Source: Exiguobacterium antarcticum DSM 14480 (lineage in GTDB: Bacteria; Bacillota; Bacilli; Exiguobacteriales; Exiguobacteriaceae). Taken from it: DNA of 64,000 nt. A model generated the notes under the pieces. The model saw only the letters and a program-made list of their open reading frames with translations. It was not told the origin of the DNA and ran no database searches. The DNA is taken from the NCBI RefSeq assembly GCF_000685865.1, contig NZ_JMKS01000003.1:682001-746000 (forward strand), read 5' to 3'. How positions within the stretch are numbered: the first letter of the stretch is position 1; every line of letters begins with the position of its first letter. The translations under genes were made by a program, and so were the position numbers. Positions 8,563 to 19,200 of the stretch are shown in pieces.

Positions 8563-9858
8563 TTAATTAGTAATATTGAATAATATCTGTAATAACTCTC
8601 TCTCCGTAGTTTCTCGGTCTACTAACGAGATTGAATATACACGTAAAAGAATGTCTTTATCTTCTAATTTCCAAGATTGTATAAATAAATCCTCACTTTG
8701 AATTAGCCCTGTTTCAGGATATAACAAGATACCTCTACTTGCATTTTTGTACCTAGTTAAATAAGCATACATTTGAAACATGTCTTCTCGTTTGACTCCA
8801 GAACGTCTTACTTCTTCTTTGTCAAAAATTTGCTTCCACTTTGTATCGATAATAATTTGATTGTCATCTCCAATTACTATATCTGGTTTTAGTTGGAATA
8901 TATCACGATTTGTTATTTCATTTTTAAACAAACGATGTCTTTGATCTTGTATATAAACAGGCCGATCTATTATACCTTCTAATAGAATAGCAATATATGC
9001 TTCAAATAAATCGTTCATTTTAAAAATAATGACAAATGTATTTGTGGAACTATGATGTTGCATCGTATTAGTTTCATTTTGTAGAAATTGTTTCGCTAAC
9101 TTAAATGGTTTCTCAAAACGTTTACTTGTTCGATTTAATTTTATTTCGTTCAATTGATGTTTTGTAAATATTTTATTTTCAACTGTATCTAATAAGTAAT
9201 CAATTTGCTGCAATTGCTTTTTAGTTTCAAAGCTTCTAACCGTTTTAGTCAATAAAGATACTGCGCTTTTCAAAACTTGATTTAAAATATTATTGTTTAT
9301 ACGTTCCTCATACCTAACGGCTACTTGATAGGGCTTGTTATTTAATAGATTGTTTCGAATATGTTGTGCAACTAGTAGTTGCCCTTTTAATGAATTTGCA
9401 TTTTCTTCTATTAATAAATACTCTTGCATAATTCCACGATGTAATTCTTTTAATAGAGTATCTGCAAAGTAATTTGCTAATATCTCTTTTAGTTCACCAT
9501 GTTCTAATTCATTGGAAGCATAATCTACTATAATATCAAATTCGTAACATGTATTTATCATTTCAATTAAGGTAACTCTCATTTGCTTGTAATCATTTTG
9601 AGGAGAAATTTTCGGCAAAATTTCGAGTGCTACGTCTTGTACTTGTAAGTAACCAACGTAATTAATGATCTTGAACTTTTTGTCTCCCCATAATATCGCG
9701 TTTTGTTCTAATCCTAACTCGTTCCATTTCTCTTTAATATGCCACAACTGAGTTTCTGTAATCGTGTTATTGTCAAAATAACGTTCGCTGTCGACATCTT
9801 CAATAATTTCAATCCAATCGAAACTCTCCTTTACTCGAACTACTTTTACATTACTCAT
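8563..9858 (-). CDS. mcrC: McrC, nuclease subunit of McrBC restriction system
   Basis: 431 residues, PF10117-type McrC. The N-terminal half links to McrB; the C-terminal PD-(D/E)XK nuclease shows KPDIVIGDDNQIIIDTKWK near residue 330, with the D and D-x-K catalytic set. It cuts modified-cytosine DNA when activated by the McrB GTPase ring. Its ATG overlaps the mcrB stop by 8 nt (ATGAGTAA), so the two are translationally coupled. A complete pair, probably functional. Confidence 0.93.
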   Translation of the reverse strand: MSNVKVVRVKESFDWIEIIEDVDSERYFDNNTITETQLWHIKEKWNELGLEQNAILWGDKKFKIINYVGYLQVQDVALEILPKISPQNDYKQMRVTLIEMINTCYEFDIIVDYASNELEHGELKEILANYFADTLLKELHRGIMQEYLLIEENANSLKGQLLVAQHIRNNLLNNKPYQVAVRYEERINNNILNQVLKSAVSLLTKTVRSFETKKQLQQIDYLLDTVENKIFTKHQLNEIKLNRTSKRFEKPFKLAKQFLQNETNTMQHHSSTNTFVIIFKMNDLFEAYIAILLEGIIDRPVYIQDQRHRLFKNEITNRDIFQLKPDIVIGDDNQIIIDTKWKQIFDKEEVRRSGVKREDMFQMYAYLTRYKNASRGILLYPETGLIQSEDLFIQSWKLEDKDILLRVYSISLVDRETTERELLQILFNITN

Positions 9859-12283
9859 CTATAGCAACACTTTCTTTTATATATATATTTATTAACGCTT
9901 GAGCAGAAGGATCTTTTACGAGAGAATAAACTACTTTTTTTGACTGAATTTTAGCTGTCTTCCCAAATAACTCATTTGCATTTATTGTTTTTTTAGACAA
10001 GAAATAATCATTTTCATTACTATCGGAGTTTATTGCCCCCCCTAGTACTAATTCGATTTTTTCCCAATCATCATAAAAATATTCTTGTAACAATGGAATT
10101 ATTTTACGTTGCATCACTTCAATCAATTCTGAAGAACTTTCTTTTCCAATAAAAAAGGCATGTCCAACTTGATGATCGCGGTCATATAAATACTCAATTC
10201 TTTGATTAATTTTTTTTAATAGACTTTGAACATCAATTCCTTCTACTTCTGTTAACACATCAGGTTCAGGCAGCATTTCTTCAAAATCAAATCTTCTACG
10301 TAGTGCAGTATCCATTAATGAGATTGAACGATCCGCTGTATTCATTGTGCCTAATATGTAAACATTTTTCGGTACAGAGAACTTTTCATTTGAGTATGGT
10401 AACGTAACTTCTAAGCCTTTAATTGTACCGTCATCCTCTACGTTAAATCGTTTGTCTTCTTCAATCAAAGTTATAAGTTCCCCAAAAATTTTAGAAATAT
10501 TACCACGGTTTATCTCATCTATAATTAATACAAAGCGTTCTTCTTCGGCGTTTTTATTTGGTGTTATAAAATTTTTTATAGCTTCTATGTTCAGCTGATC
10601 TTTACCAAACGGATAAATGGACTGTTGTGAAAACCTTCTTGAATCTGTATTTGTCGCATTGAAAATGTGTTCAGCTTCTTCCTCATTACTGCTAATAAAT
10701 AGCCATTCAACTTTTCTAAAATGATTATAAGGTATTTCCGTTTCCTCATCGTAGTAATAGTGACCAGTCACCTTTGCGATTGCTCTAAGCTTTAAATTAC
10801 CTTTTGAAACAATTACAATATCACCGATTTGTAAGATATTTTTAAAGTTATTTACCATCTTGATGACACTATTGCTAGTATCATCCTCATACTCTCCAAA
10901 TTCATTTGAAACATCTGTTAAATTATTTTTATTTGTAAAATCGATTCCACTCCCGTGCCCAAGCGCAATTAATTTATTTTCAATACAATAACGATATATT
11001 TTTTCACCTTCGATACTATTTGCTTTTCCTAAAGAAATTTTATAAATATCACTTTGATCAATATCTGTCGATGAAGAATTCGAAAGTTGATAACGACTCT
11101 TTGCTAATTCACAAATTTCTTTAAATACACCATTTTGAGGTGTAAATGGTGCTCCTTCTTTTTCAATATCACTGCGGAGGCCTTCTACAAAGTCTTCATA
11201 ACTAAACGACTGATGGAACGTGCAAAATTGGATTTGTTTATTTTCGATATACATATGATAAGCTTCTTCATAGTCTTTGCGAGTACGTTCTACATCAGAA
11301 AAATATGGATTTACAATATTTACAGCCTTCTCAATGACTTTGTAAGTTTTTCCGGTGCCTGGCGGGCCATACAAGATTGTATTTTTAGGAAAGCTCATTT
11401 TTTCTACCTCATTCTTAAAATCATTATTGTCATTAAGATACTTTTGGATTTCATTTAATAAAGGATCTGATTCATCGTTTGCAGTTAAAAGTCTCGTTGA
11501 AATACCTTCTTGTAATTTCCCATTTAAACTTTGAAATTTCTCTTCTAAGATCTTCATTTTCATAAATTTACTTCCACGCCACGTTCGAAGTCTCAATATT
11601 AAATTTTCACCATCTAAACCTAAGTCATTACATGTCTGAACAATTTTTTGTAATGAATGTATGTCTGGTAATTCTCGGTATGTTAATGCGCTAGTAATAC
11701 TTTTATCTGCTTTTCTATGTCTTGGAAAACCTAAAGCTAATTCATAAACTTCTTCATCATTTTCTGATTGTATGTAAATTGAATCATCTTTAAAAAAAGC
11801 TCTAGTAAATTTTAATTCATTACTATCCATCAATGTTCGAATGCAATCGCCAAATTCGATTGCTTTATCAATTTCAAGTAAATTATTATCGGTAAATTTT
11901 GTTCCTAAATAGTTCGGTAACTCTTTAAATTGAGGTAAAAATTCAAATGGTAGCATAAAAGAACTACTTGGGTTTTTACCATGTGTGTAACGATATCCTA
12001 GAACAGGTCTTTCATAAACTTCTGATACTTCAGCGATATGTGTCATCATTGGAGAATGAGTAATTTTCTCTCTTAAATAAGAATCTTTAATATTTTTCAT
12101 TTTAGCTCCAACAACAATTGCTATTTTATCTCCAACTTTTTCAGGGAGTTCGAGATTATCTAACTTTCTTTGAGATTGTGTTAATTTAGTTATTTCATTG
12201 GGCCAATAAAAAACTCCCTTATTAATAAATGCTTCATATTCTTCGATCGTATTTGAAAAAAGTACAAAGTTTTGATGTCCCAT
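9851..12283 (-). CDS. mcrB: McrB, AAA+ GTPase subunit with inserted EVE-like domain
   Basis: About 810 residues. I start at the ATG at 12283 (MGHQNF), which follows GAGGTAG. An N-terminal domain of unknown specificity is followed by Walker A LYGPPGTGKT near residue 304, Walker B LIIDEINRGNISKIFGE near 590 and the McrB signature NTADRSI. About 285 residues separate Walker A and B, far more than usual. Within this gap, around 410-500, is a stretch like an EVE/PUA modified-base reader (ALGHGSGIDFT, LQIGDIVIVSKG). McrB forms a GTP-driven ring that translocates DNA to McrC. The N-terminal domain and the insert may both read modified bases. Confidence 0.9.
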   Translation of the reverse strand: MGHQNFVLFSNTIEEYEAFINKGVFYWPNEITKLTQSQRKLDNLELPEKVGDKIAIVVGAKMKNIKDSYLREKITHSPMMTHIAEVSEVYERPVLGYRYTHGKNPSSSFMLPFEFLPQFKELPNYLGTKFTDNNLLEIDKAIEFGDCIRTLMDSNELKFTRAFFKDDSIYIQSENDEEVYELALGFPRHRKADKSITSALTYRELPDIHSLQKIVQTCNDLGLDGENLILRLRTWRGSKFMKMKILEEKFQSLNGKLQEGISTRLLTANDESDPLLNEIQKYLNDNNDFKNEVEKMSFPKNTILYGPPGTGKTYKVIEKAVNIVNPYFSDVERTRKDYEEAYHMYIENKQIQFCTFHQSFSYEDFVEGLRSDIEKEGAPFTPQNGVFKEICELAKSRYQLSNSSSTDIDQSDIYKISLGKANSIEGEKIYRYCIENKLIALGHGSGIDFTNKNNLTDVSNEFGEYEDDTSNSVIKMVNNFKNILQIGDIVIVSKGNLKLRAIAKVTGHYYYDEETEIPYNHFRKVEWLFISSNEEEAEHIFNATNTDSRRFSQQSIYPFGKDQLNIEAIKNFITPNKNAEEERFVLIIDEINRGNISKIFGELITLIEEDKRFNVEDDGTIKGLEVTLPYSNEKFSVPKNVYILGTMNTADRSISLMDTALRRRFDFEEMLPEPDVLTEVEGIDVQSLLKKINQRIEYLYDRDHQVGHAFFIGKESSSELIEVMQRKIIPLLQEYFYDDWEKIELVLGGAINSDSNENDYFLSKKTINANELFGKTAKIQSKKVVYSLVKDPSAQALINIYIKESVAIDE

Positions 12284-12453
12284 AACTACCTCACATAATT
12301 TCATTATTTTTAAATTGACATAATAAACAGTAAATTTATTATAGATCATTTTATAATTTATATTTATTAATCCCTGACTAAGCTTTTGTCTCCATTAAAG
12401 CTGAATTCAGGAGTTGGATATCTTAGAGTGCTGAAAACACCTTTTAAATATAG

Positions 12454-13989
12454 TTACAAATCAATTAACTTAACTACTTTTCTTAATTGATCATCGGATT
12501 GTAATTTTTCGTCATCAACATATTTTATCAAGTGCTTCTTGTATCTATGAGTATTATCGATAATCACCATTTTATTTTTTGCTCTTGTGATAGCTACATA
12601 ATGTTTATTTCTAGATTCTTCATTTAGAAGATCGTAGTCTCCTGCGAAAGCAACTACTTGATCAAATTCTAATCCTTTAGAGCCGAATACAGTCATTACT
12701 TTTAGGTGAGAATTGTTTCTTCTAAAACAAACTTCAAAAGCTGGATCAGAGAGAGTATCATACAAACTTTGCACTTCAGTATTACTTACCACAATATCGA
12801 ATAATTTTTCAAATTCTTTAAATATCACTTGTAGTTCTTCCAATTTTACTTTTTTCTTAGAGTTTAAAGGCGTTAAATTTTTTTCATATTCTTTAATTGC
12901 TTCATAGTCATTATCAATTTTTAATGACTCACAGAAGTCATAAATTGAAAAGAAAGAATCAAAGTAAAACGCAGCAACTTGTTTTAATAAAAATCCATTC
13001 ACCAAACTTTCATCAATTGGAGTCTTAGGTATAAATAAAAAATCGTATCCAATTTCTTTAGCACTCTCACAAAATTTCACAGCACTCGCATTAACATTAA
13101 TTAGAACCGTAGTTTCTTTTTTTATGTCTAACTCCCCTGATAAAAATAGCTTCTTTAAACAATCTGCCCGTGACAATGCAGTTTTGCAAAGTACTATATT
13201 AGTTATTTTTTCTTTCGACTCAATAAAATACTCAGGATGATGTATAAGGTTTGCAAAATTTGTGATTTGTGGATGACATCGGAAATTATGAGTTAATACA
13301 TATTTATCAAAGTCTCTAGATGTTAACTCTTTAAAAATATTCTTCCTAGCTCCTCTCCACATATATATAGCTTGTTTCTCATCGCCAACAATAAAGAGCT
13401 TTACACGCAGTTCTTTCTTTATAAACATAAATAATTCATGCATTTCAGTATCTGAGTCCTGATATTCATCTATAAACATCATAAAATACTTCGACTCAAT
13501 GTACTGTCTAGCTGCTAGTGATTTTTCTAATATTACTTTTGCTAGTTCGAATTTGAAGTTTTTTTTAAGTTCGTACTTGTATGAACTTAATATCCCCTCA
13601 TTCTTTAACCTTGTTATACCTTCGTCAAATGTATTCAAAACGGCATCATAGTGAACAACAAATTCACCATTAAAGTTGTGTATTAAGTCTGTATCTGAAA
13701 TGAAGGGTCTAATAATTTCGAACTCTACGAAATTGTCATTGGTACTAACTACTATTTCTTTAACAGCAATGTTATTTTGTGCACGTTCCTTAATTTCTTT
13801 AGTAGCCTTAATTGTAAAAGTGATTGCCGCTATGGTTCTATGTGTTTTCTCAGCATCTAAAACTGTATTAATTTTCTCAATCATAATAGTAGTTTTTCCA
13901 GCTCCAGCACTTGCAGAAACTATGATGCTTCCTATATCATTTTCTAAAATTTCTTCTCTTATATCGATATCTATTACTGAGTTATTCAT
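12454..13989 (-). CDS. gajB: GajB, UvrD-like helicase of Gabija defence system
   Basis: 511 residues, close to the usual GajB length. SF1 motifs are SASAGAGKT (Walker A, about residue 27), MFIDEYQDSD (motif II, about 175), HNFRCHPQI (motif IV), MTVFGSKGLEF (motif V) and HYVAITRAKNKM (motif VI). GajB forms a complex with GajA and is thought to sense DNA ends or termini during phage infection. The ATG at 13989 overlaps the gajA stop by 8 nt (ATGAATAA). It ends 170 bp before the mcrB start. Confidence 0.9.
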   Translation of the reverse strand: MNNSVIDIDIREEILENDIGSIIVSASAGAGKTTIMIEKINTVLDAEKTHRTIAAITFTIKATKEIKERAQNNIAVKEIVVSTNDNFVEFEIIRPFISDTDLIHNFNGEFVVHYDAVLNTFDEGITRLKNEGILSSYKYELKKNFKFELAKVILEKSLAARQYIESKYFMMFIDEYQDSDTEMHELFMFIKKELRVKLFIVGDEKQAIYMWRGARKNIFKELTSRDFDKYVLTHNFRCHPQITNFANLIHHPEYFIESKEKITNIVLCKTALSRADCLKKLFLSGELDIKKETTVLINVNASAVKFCESAKEIGYDFLFIPKTPIDESLVNGFLLKQVAAFYFDSFFSIYDFCESLKIDNDYEAIKEYEKNLTPLNSKKKVKLEELQVIFKEFEKLFDIVVSNTEVQSLYDTLSDPAFEVCFRRNNSHLKVMTVFGSKGLEFDQVVAFAGDYDLLNEESRNKHYVAITRAKNKMVIIDNTHRYKKHLIKYVDDEKLQSDDQLRKVVKLIDL

Positions 13990-15727
13990 CACTTGAAAAC
14001 TCCTTCAATACTTTAAACAGTGGATGACTATAAATCTTTAGGCAATCCTCATCTTCTAGTTGCTCAGCTAGATTTATCATATTTAGTAATTTTGCATTTT
14101 GCAGCCTTCTAATAGGATAGTCACCAAAAACATCTTCCATCTGCTTAGGTATAACATCATATAAATCGTTTTCTAAATCAATTTTAGAGAGATAAATGTT
14201 ATTTTCATTGAATTTTTTAATTAGTGTTTTATTTCGTTTATAAAGACTTTTTTTCTCTTCTTTTATAATCTCTTCTTTTTTAGAAGTGATAAAATTACCA
14301 TTAGTCGACCTGGCCGAACTAAAATCGATTTGAATTGCTTCTTTCTTTGTTTCATTTAATATATCAAGACATCTATTAAATCCTATAAGATCAAAAGTCG
14401 TATTCTGGTTTCGTTTAGATTTTAAATCATTGTCAGTTTTTACGAAACATTTTATATTTAATGCAGTTAAAATTTTAACATAAGGTCTAAATTTTATACC
14501 ATCTACTTCTAATATGTATCCACCCTCTAATTCATATATAGGATTAGACACATTGAGAATTCTTTCGAATAGCACTCTTTCAGATGGCCCTTCAATTAAA
14601 AGTACTCTATCTGCAAACAAAGACTTGGCTAAAGCTTTGTTTAATTCTTTCTTTAAATTTCTATACTCTGCATCAACTTTATAAACAACAGAAGTACAAT
14701 TTGTTTTATTTTTTGAATAGACTCTTATTAATGCTGCCTCGTCCATTTCATATAATAACTCTGAAGAATGGGTCGATAAAAAGAAATACTTATATACGTC
14801 TAAGTTAAATAATTGATGTGATAAGGCTATTTGCATAGATCTATGTAAGCTATTCTCCGGTTCTTCAATTAAATAAACGGTTATTTTATTCGATTTTAAA
14901 CTTTTTGTAATATGATTCATCATAGAATATGCAATTATTTTCTTCCTTCCATCTCCGGAAGTAGGGTATAAGTTATCATCGTTATTTTTTTTTATATATG
15001 GAGTTAAATCATTGAAGTAACCTTTAATGGCCATTTCTGATTTTAATTCTATTTTTATCTCTTCCTTTTTTAATTCTTGGTACTCCTTGGTTAACATTAG
15101 TTGAAAGTTTTTAATAATATTCATTTCACCAATTTTATCGTTTAAATCACTTGATAAACTTTTAATTTCCTTAGAGATTTTAATGTCTTCTTCGTTCAAT
15201 TTTGATTCGTTAAATATACTCCGTCTGTTCTTTTTAAATATCTGCTCAAGATTAATAGCAGGATCAAGATATACTACTTTAAAAATTTTATCTAACTCCG
15301 AAAAAACTCCATTAGAAGGAATAGGAGATAGATCTGTCGGGTTGTTCCCCCAGAATAAAAATGGTTCACCAATATCTTCATTTAAGTTAAACTTACTTTT
15401 TACCAAAAAATAGAATGAATCTAGATTATCATTGCTTCTCTCTTTCCCTACTTTTGATACCAAGAATTGGGTGTCTTCAGATTGTTTATAGTCTTTTAGA
15501 CTAACTTCCAATTGTAGTGTTATTTCATTATCTATATTGCGTTGGAAAAAATCAGATTCTTTAAATCCATCTTTCCGAATGTCCTTATCTAACAAAAAAC
15601 GTATAGCAAAAAGAAAATTAGTTTTACCTACATCATTCATTCCAAACAAGACATTTTGATTAGTCAAATCAACTTTAACTTCTTCAAAGTTTCTAAAGTT
15701 CTTTATAACTAAACTTTTAAACTCCAC
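13982..15727 (-). CDS. gajA: GajA, OLD-family ATPase/TOPRIM nuclease of Gabija
   Basis: About 580 residues. The N-terminal ABC-type ATPase has NVLFGMNDVGKT (Walker A, about 30) and VYLIEEPENSLH (Walker B, about 290), then the H-loop FLSTHSSELL. The C-terminal TOPRIM domain shows LIEGPSERVLFE (about 380) and CFVKTDND (about 430), the acidic metal-binding set of OLD nucleases. GajA is a site-specific DNA nuclease held inactive by nucleotide. I take GTG at 15727, with GGAG 9 nt upstream; the ATG at 15736 abuts the GGAG and would be poorly placed. Both genes are intact, and length, order and coupling match Gabija. Confidence 0.9.
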   Translation of the reverse strand: MEFKSLVIKNFRNFEEVKVDLTNQNVLFGMNDVGKTNFLFAIRFLLDKDIRKDGFKESDFFQRNIDNEITLQLEVSLKDYKQSEDTQFLVSKVGKERSNDNLDSFYFLVKSKFNLNEDIGEPFLFWGNNPTDLSPIPSNGVFSELDKIFKVVYLDPAINLEQIFKKNRRSIFNESKLNEEDIKISKEIKSLSSDLNDKIGEMNIIKNFQLMLTKEYQELKKEEIKIELKSEMAIKGYFNDLTPYIKKNNDDNLYPTSGDGRKKIIAYSMMNHITKSLKSNKITVYLIEEPENSLHRSMQIALSHQLFNLDVYKYFFLSTHSSELLYEMDEAALIRVYSKNKTNCTSVVYKVDAEYRNLKKELNKALAKSLFADRVLLIEGPSERVLFERILNVSNPIYELEGGYILEVDGIKFRPYVKILTALNIKCFVKTDNDLKSKRNQNTTFDLIGFNRCLDILNETKKEAIQIDFSSARSTNGNFITSKKEEIIKEEKKSLYKRNKTLIKKFNENNIYLSKIDLENDLYDVIPKQMEDVFGDYPIRRLQNAKLLNMINLAEQLEDEDCLKIYSHPLFKVLKEFSSDE

Positions 15728-15745
15728 ATTTTTCATCTCCTATAA

Positions 15746-15794
15746 AAAGAATAAGAGAGTATCAATAATTAACTTTTGATACTCTCTCGAAAAA
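15746..15794 (-). terminator. Intrinsic terminator between small gene and gajA
   Basis: An inverted repeat, AGAGTATCAA with its complement, around an AT-rich loop and followed on the minus strand by TTATTCTTTTT. It would end transcription of the 90-residue gene upstream of gajA, so gajAB probably relies on read-through or an internal promoter. Confidence 0.7.
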
Positions 15795-15808
15795 TACTAA
15801 ATAAAATG

Positions 15809-16069
15809 TTATTTGCAGTAAATGTTTGTAACTTCTCTAAATTCTGATTTAAAACGTTCTCTTTTAGTTGGTTTCTGAGATAAAAACTTAAACCTGCATA
15901 GATTAACTTCTTTACCTTCAGCCAGATTTATTAAAGGTTTAACATTTTTTAGCTTCAGAAGCATATCTTCCTTCCACTGATCACTATAAAATAAAAATTC
16001 ACCCTTTGTTTCAATTATTAACTCGAATAACTGATCGTATTCTTCTAAGTAAAGGACGAAATCAAGCAT
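15809..16069 (-). CDS. Small unrecognised protein upstream of Gabija
   Basis: About 86 residues from the ATG at 16069 (GGTGGAG 11 nt upstream); a GTG at 16081 is an alternative. It is hydrophobic and aromatic at the N-terminus (LDFVLYLEEYDQLFELIIE) and basic at the C-terminus (SQKPTKRERFKSEF). I recognise no domain. It has its own terminator and lies between two defence loci, so it may be a regulator, an immunity factor or a remnant. Bases 16082-16279 hold no further gene, only short ATTTGAACCA-like repeats near 16200. Confidence 0.5.
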   Translation of the reverse strand: MLDFVLYLEEYDQLFELIIETKGEFLFYSDQWKEDMLLKLKNVKPLINLAEGKEVNLCRFKFLSQKPTKRERFKSEFREVTNIYCK

Positions 16070-16279
16070 AAAACTTCTCACTCCACCAAACTCTACAAAT
16101 CTTAACTTTTGTTCATTTCTTATTAAACAAACGTTTGTGTTTTGAGATCAATTAAATAGAAGAAACTCTGAATGCCAATCCATTTAAATACTTTCACTTC
16201 AATTGAACCAATTTGAACCAACATGATAAATATAAGATGTTAGTTGAATACAACAACAATAATCGATGTCTTGCCTAAC

Positions 16280-19200
16280 TTATTCCATTCGTCTTACATT
16301 ATCTTCAATGAACTGAATTTCATTCTGGCTCAAACTATATTTTTTATATAGCTGATTATCAATTTCAGATATTGATTTTGACCAATTGATATCCGATTTG
16401 TCGGTAAAATTTTGAACAGGAACTTTTGACCACTTATCTCGAGTATTCTCTTGGGTTATTTTTAACACGCCTAACATTGCTCTTGCGAATTTGCTCTTAA
16501 TGTATTTCAAAACTGACTCTGCTTCATATTGTGTTGAAAATCCACCAATTGAAAGAAAAGTTTCTGTAGCCCCAACATTGGGTTCTAGAATTAATGGCGA
16601 ACTTATCACTTCGCCGAATGTCCCACTTCCACTAGCTTTGGGTATAATCACTTTATACTCCTCGAAACTACTTGGAGCGTCCAGATATCTTTTATCCATC
16701 CAATAATACACACGCCGGCTATTTTCAAGTCCTAAAATGCGTACAAACTCCCCTTCATGCTGAGGCATATCTTTGAAAAAAATCACGTCTTTCAGCAGCT
16801 TGAATACGCCTGTACCAATGTCATTCTTATGACCCTTAGACTGAATACCCTCAATTTCAGGATAATCTTCGTGTGCAGTTTTCGTTAATTTATATACGCC
16901 TCGACCTGAAATTAAAAGATCCAATGTTTTTAAAGTAGCGGGAGTTACTTTATTCAAAATTGAATTTAATTCATCATAAACTGTAAAAATCCCAATTTCT
17001 TTAAAGGTTTTTCCCTTGTCTCTATACGTTATAGCAATTCCGCCTTTAATATCAGTATTAGGAAATACCTTTGAGCTATCCTCGAAATAATTAACAACTT
17101 TTAGATGTTTATCAGATAACATTTTCATATTCCATGATCTTGGAGTACTTCCGGCATTATATAAAAAGCGCCCTGGATGAATCATTTCTACTTTATCAGC
17201 TAGTTTATAAGACTCCTCCAAAAACTTGTGGTAAATTGGTGGCGCATAAGTTTTATTATCACCTATTGTTTCATCTTGATATGGTGGATTTCCTATTATT
17301 ACATCAAATTTCAAATTATCATCTCCAAACGCTTTGTAAATATCTGTTTTTAATTTTTCTCCACTAGCTAAAATCATTGTATCGACTTCTATTAGGTTTT
17401 TTGTGGAAACATCTATTACATCATTATAGATGAAATTTTTAACAATATTATATATGATTTTACTTGGCGCACATGCGTATACTTGATTTTCTAATATCCA
17501 CTTGATACGTTCTTGTTGATCCGGGATTTGTTCTTGCAATCCATCGTTTAATTTCTTGACTATCTCTGTAATAAACAAACCGCTCTTTACATATAAGTCA
17601 GCAAATTTTATTGTTTTGTTAGAAAATATATCTGGGTTTTCTTCTTCTAATATATTAACCATTTTTTTAACTACTCTTTTTGGTGTAAAAATTTGATTTG
17701 TTTTTTGTGGAGGAATGTAATCGAAAATATCCTCTTGCAAACTATCATCAAAATAATTGGCTAAACGCTTTTTAGTATCTAAAAACTCACGAATACTTGC
17801 ATTAAAAACTATTTCATTGAATAAACCATGAACGACTACCGTATTACCTTTATCATTCTCATATGCAAAACCATCTCGAAGCTTTTTGAACTCTTCTTTT
17901 GTGATACTTGTAAGATTTTCAAAGGTAGCGTCATCAATATTCTTTTCAAAGTTTTGTAATCTTGTCTGATCATCCCCGTAAGCCATTAAAAATGCAGGAA
18001 TTGTACGTGCAAATCCTCGTAAATGATCCCGAACATCATCTTCTGTTGTTTTCTTTTTCTTTTCTTCTACTTTTTCTATTTGTTCTTCTACAATTGTATG
18101 AATCGTCTCTTCTACTTCTTTATTTATTTCTTCAGTAAAAGTCTTTTTTATTTCTTTCCTTTTCTCTTCATATTGTTGAGTTACAACCTGCAACGTTTCT
18201 TCATTATTTCCTTGTAAAGCGTCTACTTTTTTCTGTTCATACTCTCTCTCTAAATCTTTTACTTGATTTGTCAGTGCTAAATGTTTATCAGTAATCATAT
18301 CTTCTAATGTTACATGAACCGTTTTCTTTATATCCTCTGTTTGTCCTTGATTTAATTTGAAGTTATCTTTCAACTTATCAAAACCATTCGCAAATGATTT
18401 CGTTATATCGCCGGCTAAAGCTATGATCGATTCCCTTTGTTTTTCTTCAGCTTCGTCAATTGACTTAGCTACCTCTTCTATAACTTCAATCGGTGCATAT
18501 ATTTTTTCGCCAAATATATCTTTTGATTTACCAACTACAACCTCTTTCGGTATTCTAACTTCTCCTTCTTCGTCTAAATATGGATCTGTCACTTCCAGTT
18601 CACGCGGCTTCTCTAATCTTTTATTTTTTTCTGGTGGTATTTTATCCAATATTTCTTTAAATGGTGAATCACCCGAGAAAATACCCGCTATGTTAGCGAA
18701 AAGTAGGTTGCTCATAAAGCCTCTCTTCACTACTTCTCTTGACGTAATACGTGTTGGAATTGCAAGGACTTCAGAAGCATTAATTTCATGCATCGATCCG
18801 TCTTCATCTTCTGCAATAACAGGGAAAAAATTTAATAGCTTTTTAATCTTACTTTTTCTTTCGCCGCTTGTTTTTGAAGTATCACTAGTCAAATTATTCG
18901 CTAAATCGTCATATAAGCGTAATGTTCTGTCTGGGGAAAAATCAAATATATACGCATTTTCTTTACGATATAACCTTCCATCCTGTTCAAATTCATATGG
19001 ATTTTGTGATCTAAATGCTGCCTGAAAGTATAAACTAGGCGATTCAATATTATTTAACATAAATACTGCCGTCCACTCAGGTATAGTCACACCTGTCGTC
19101 AATTGGCCTACAGAAAGCGTAATTGTTTTATCATGTTTTTGTATTGCTTCACGCACTTTATCAAAACTTTTTGTATTCCCTTTCACATCCAGCGCTTCTG

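Noticed and set aside
18357-19025. 222-codon open frame on the plus strand inside the giant restriction-like gene
   Set aside because: It runs antisense to a well-supported protein with clear motifs, has no ribosome-binding site and its translation is Ser/Leu-rich low complexity.
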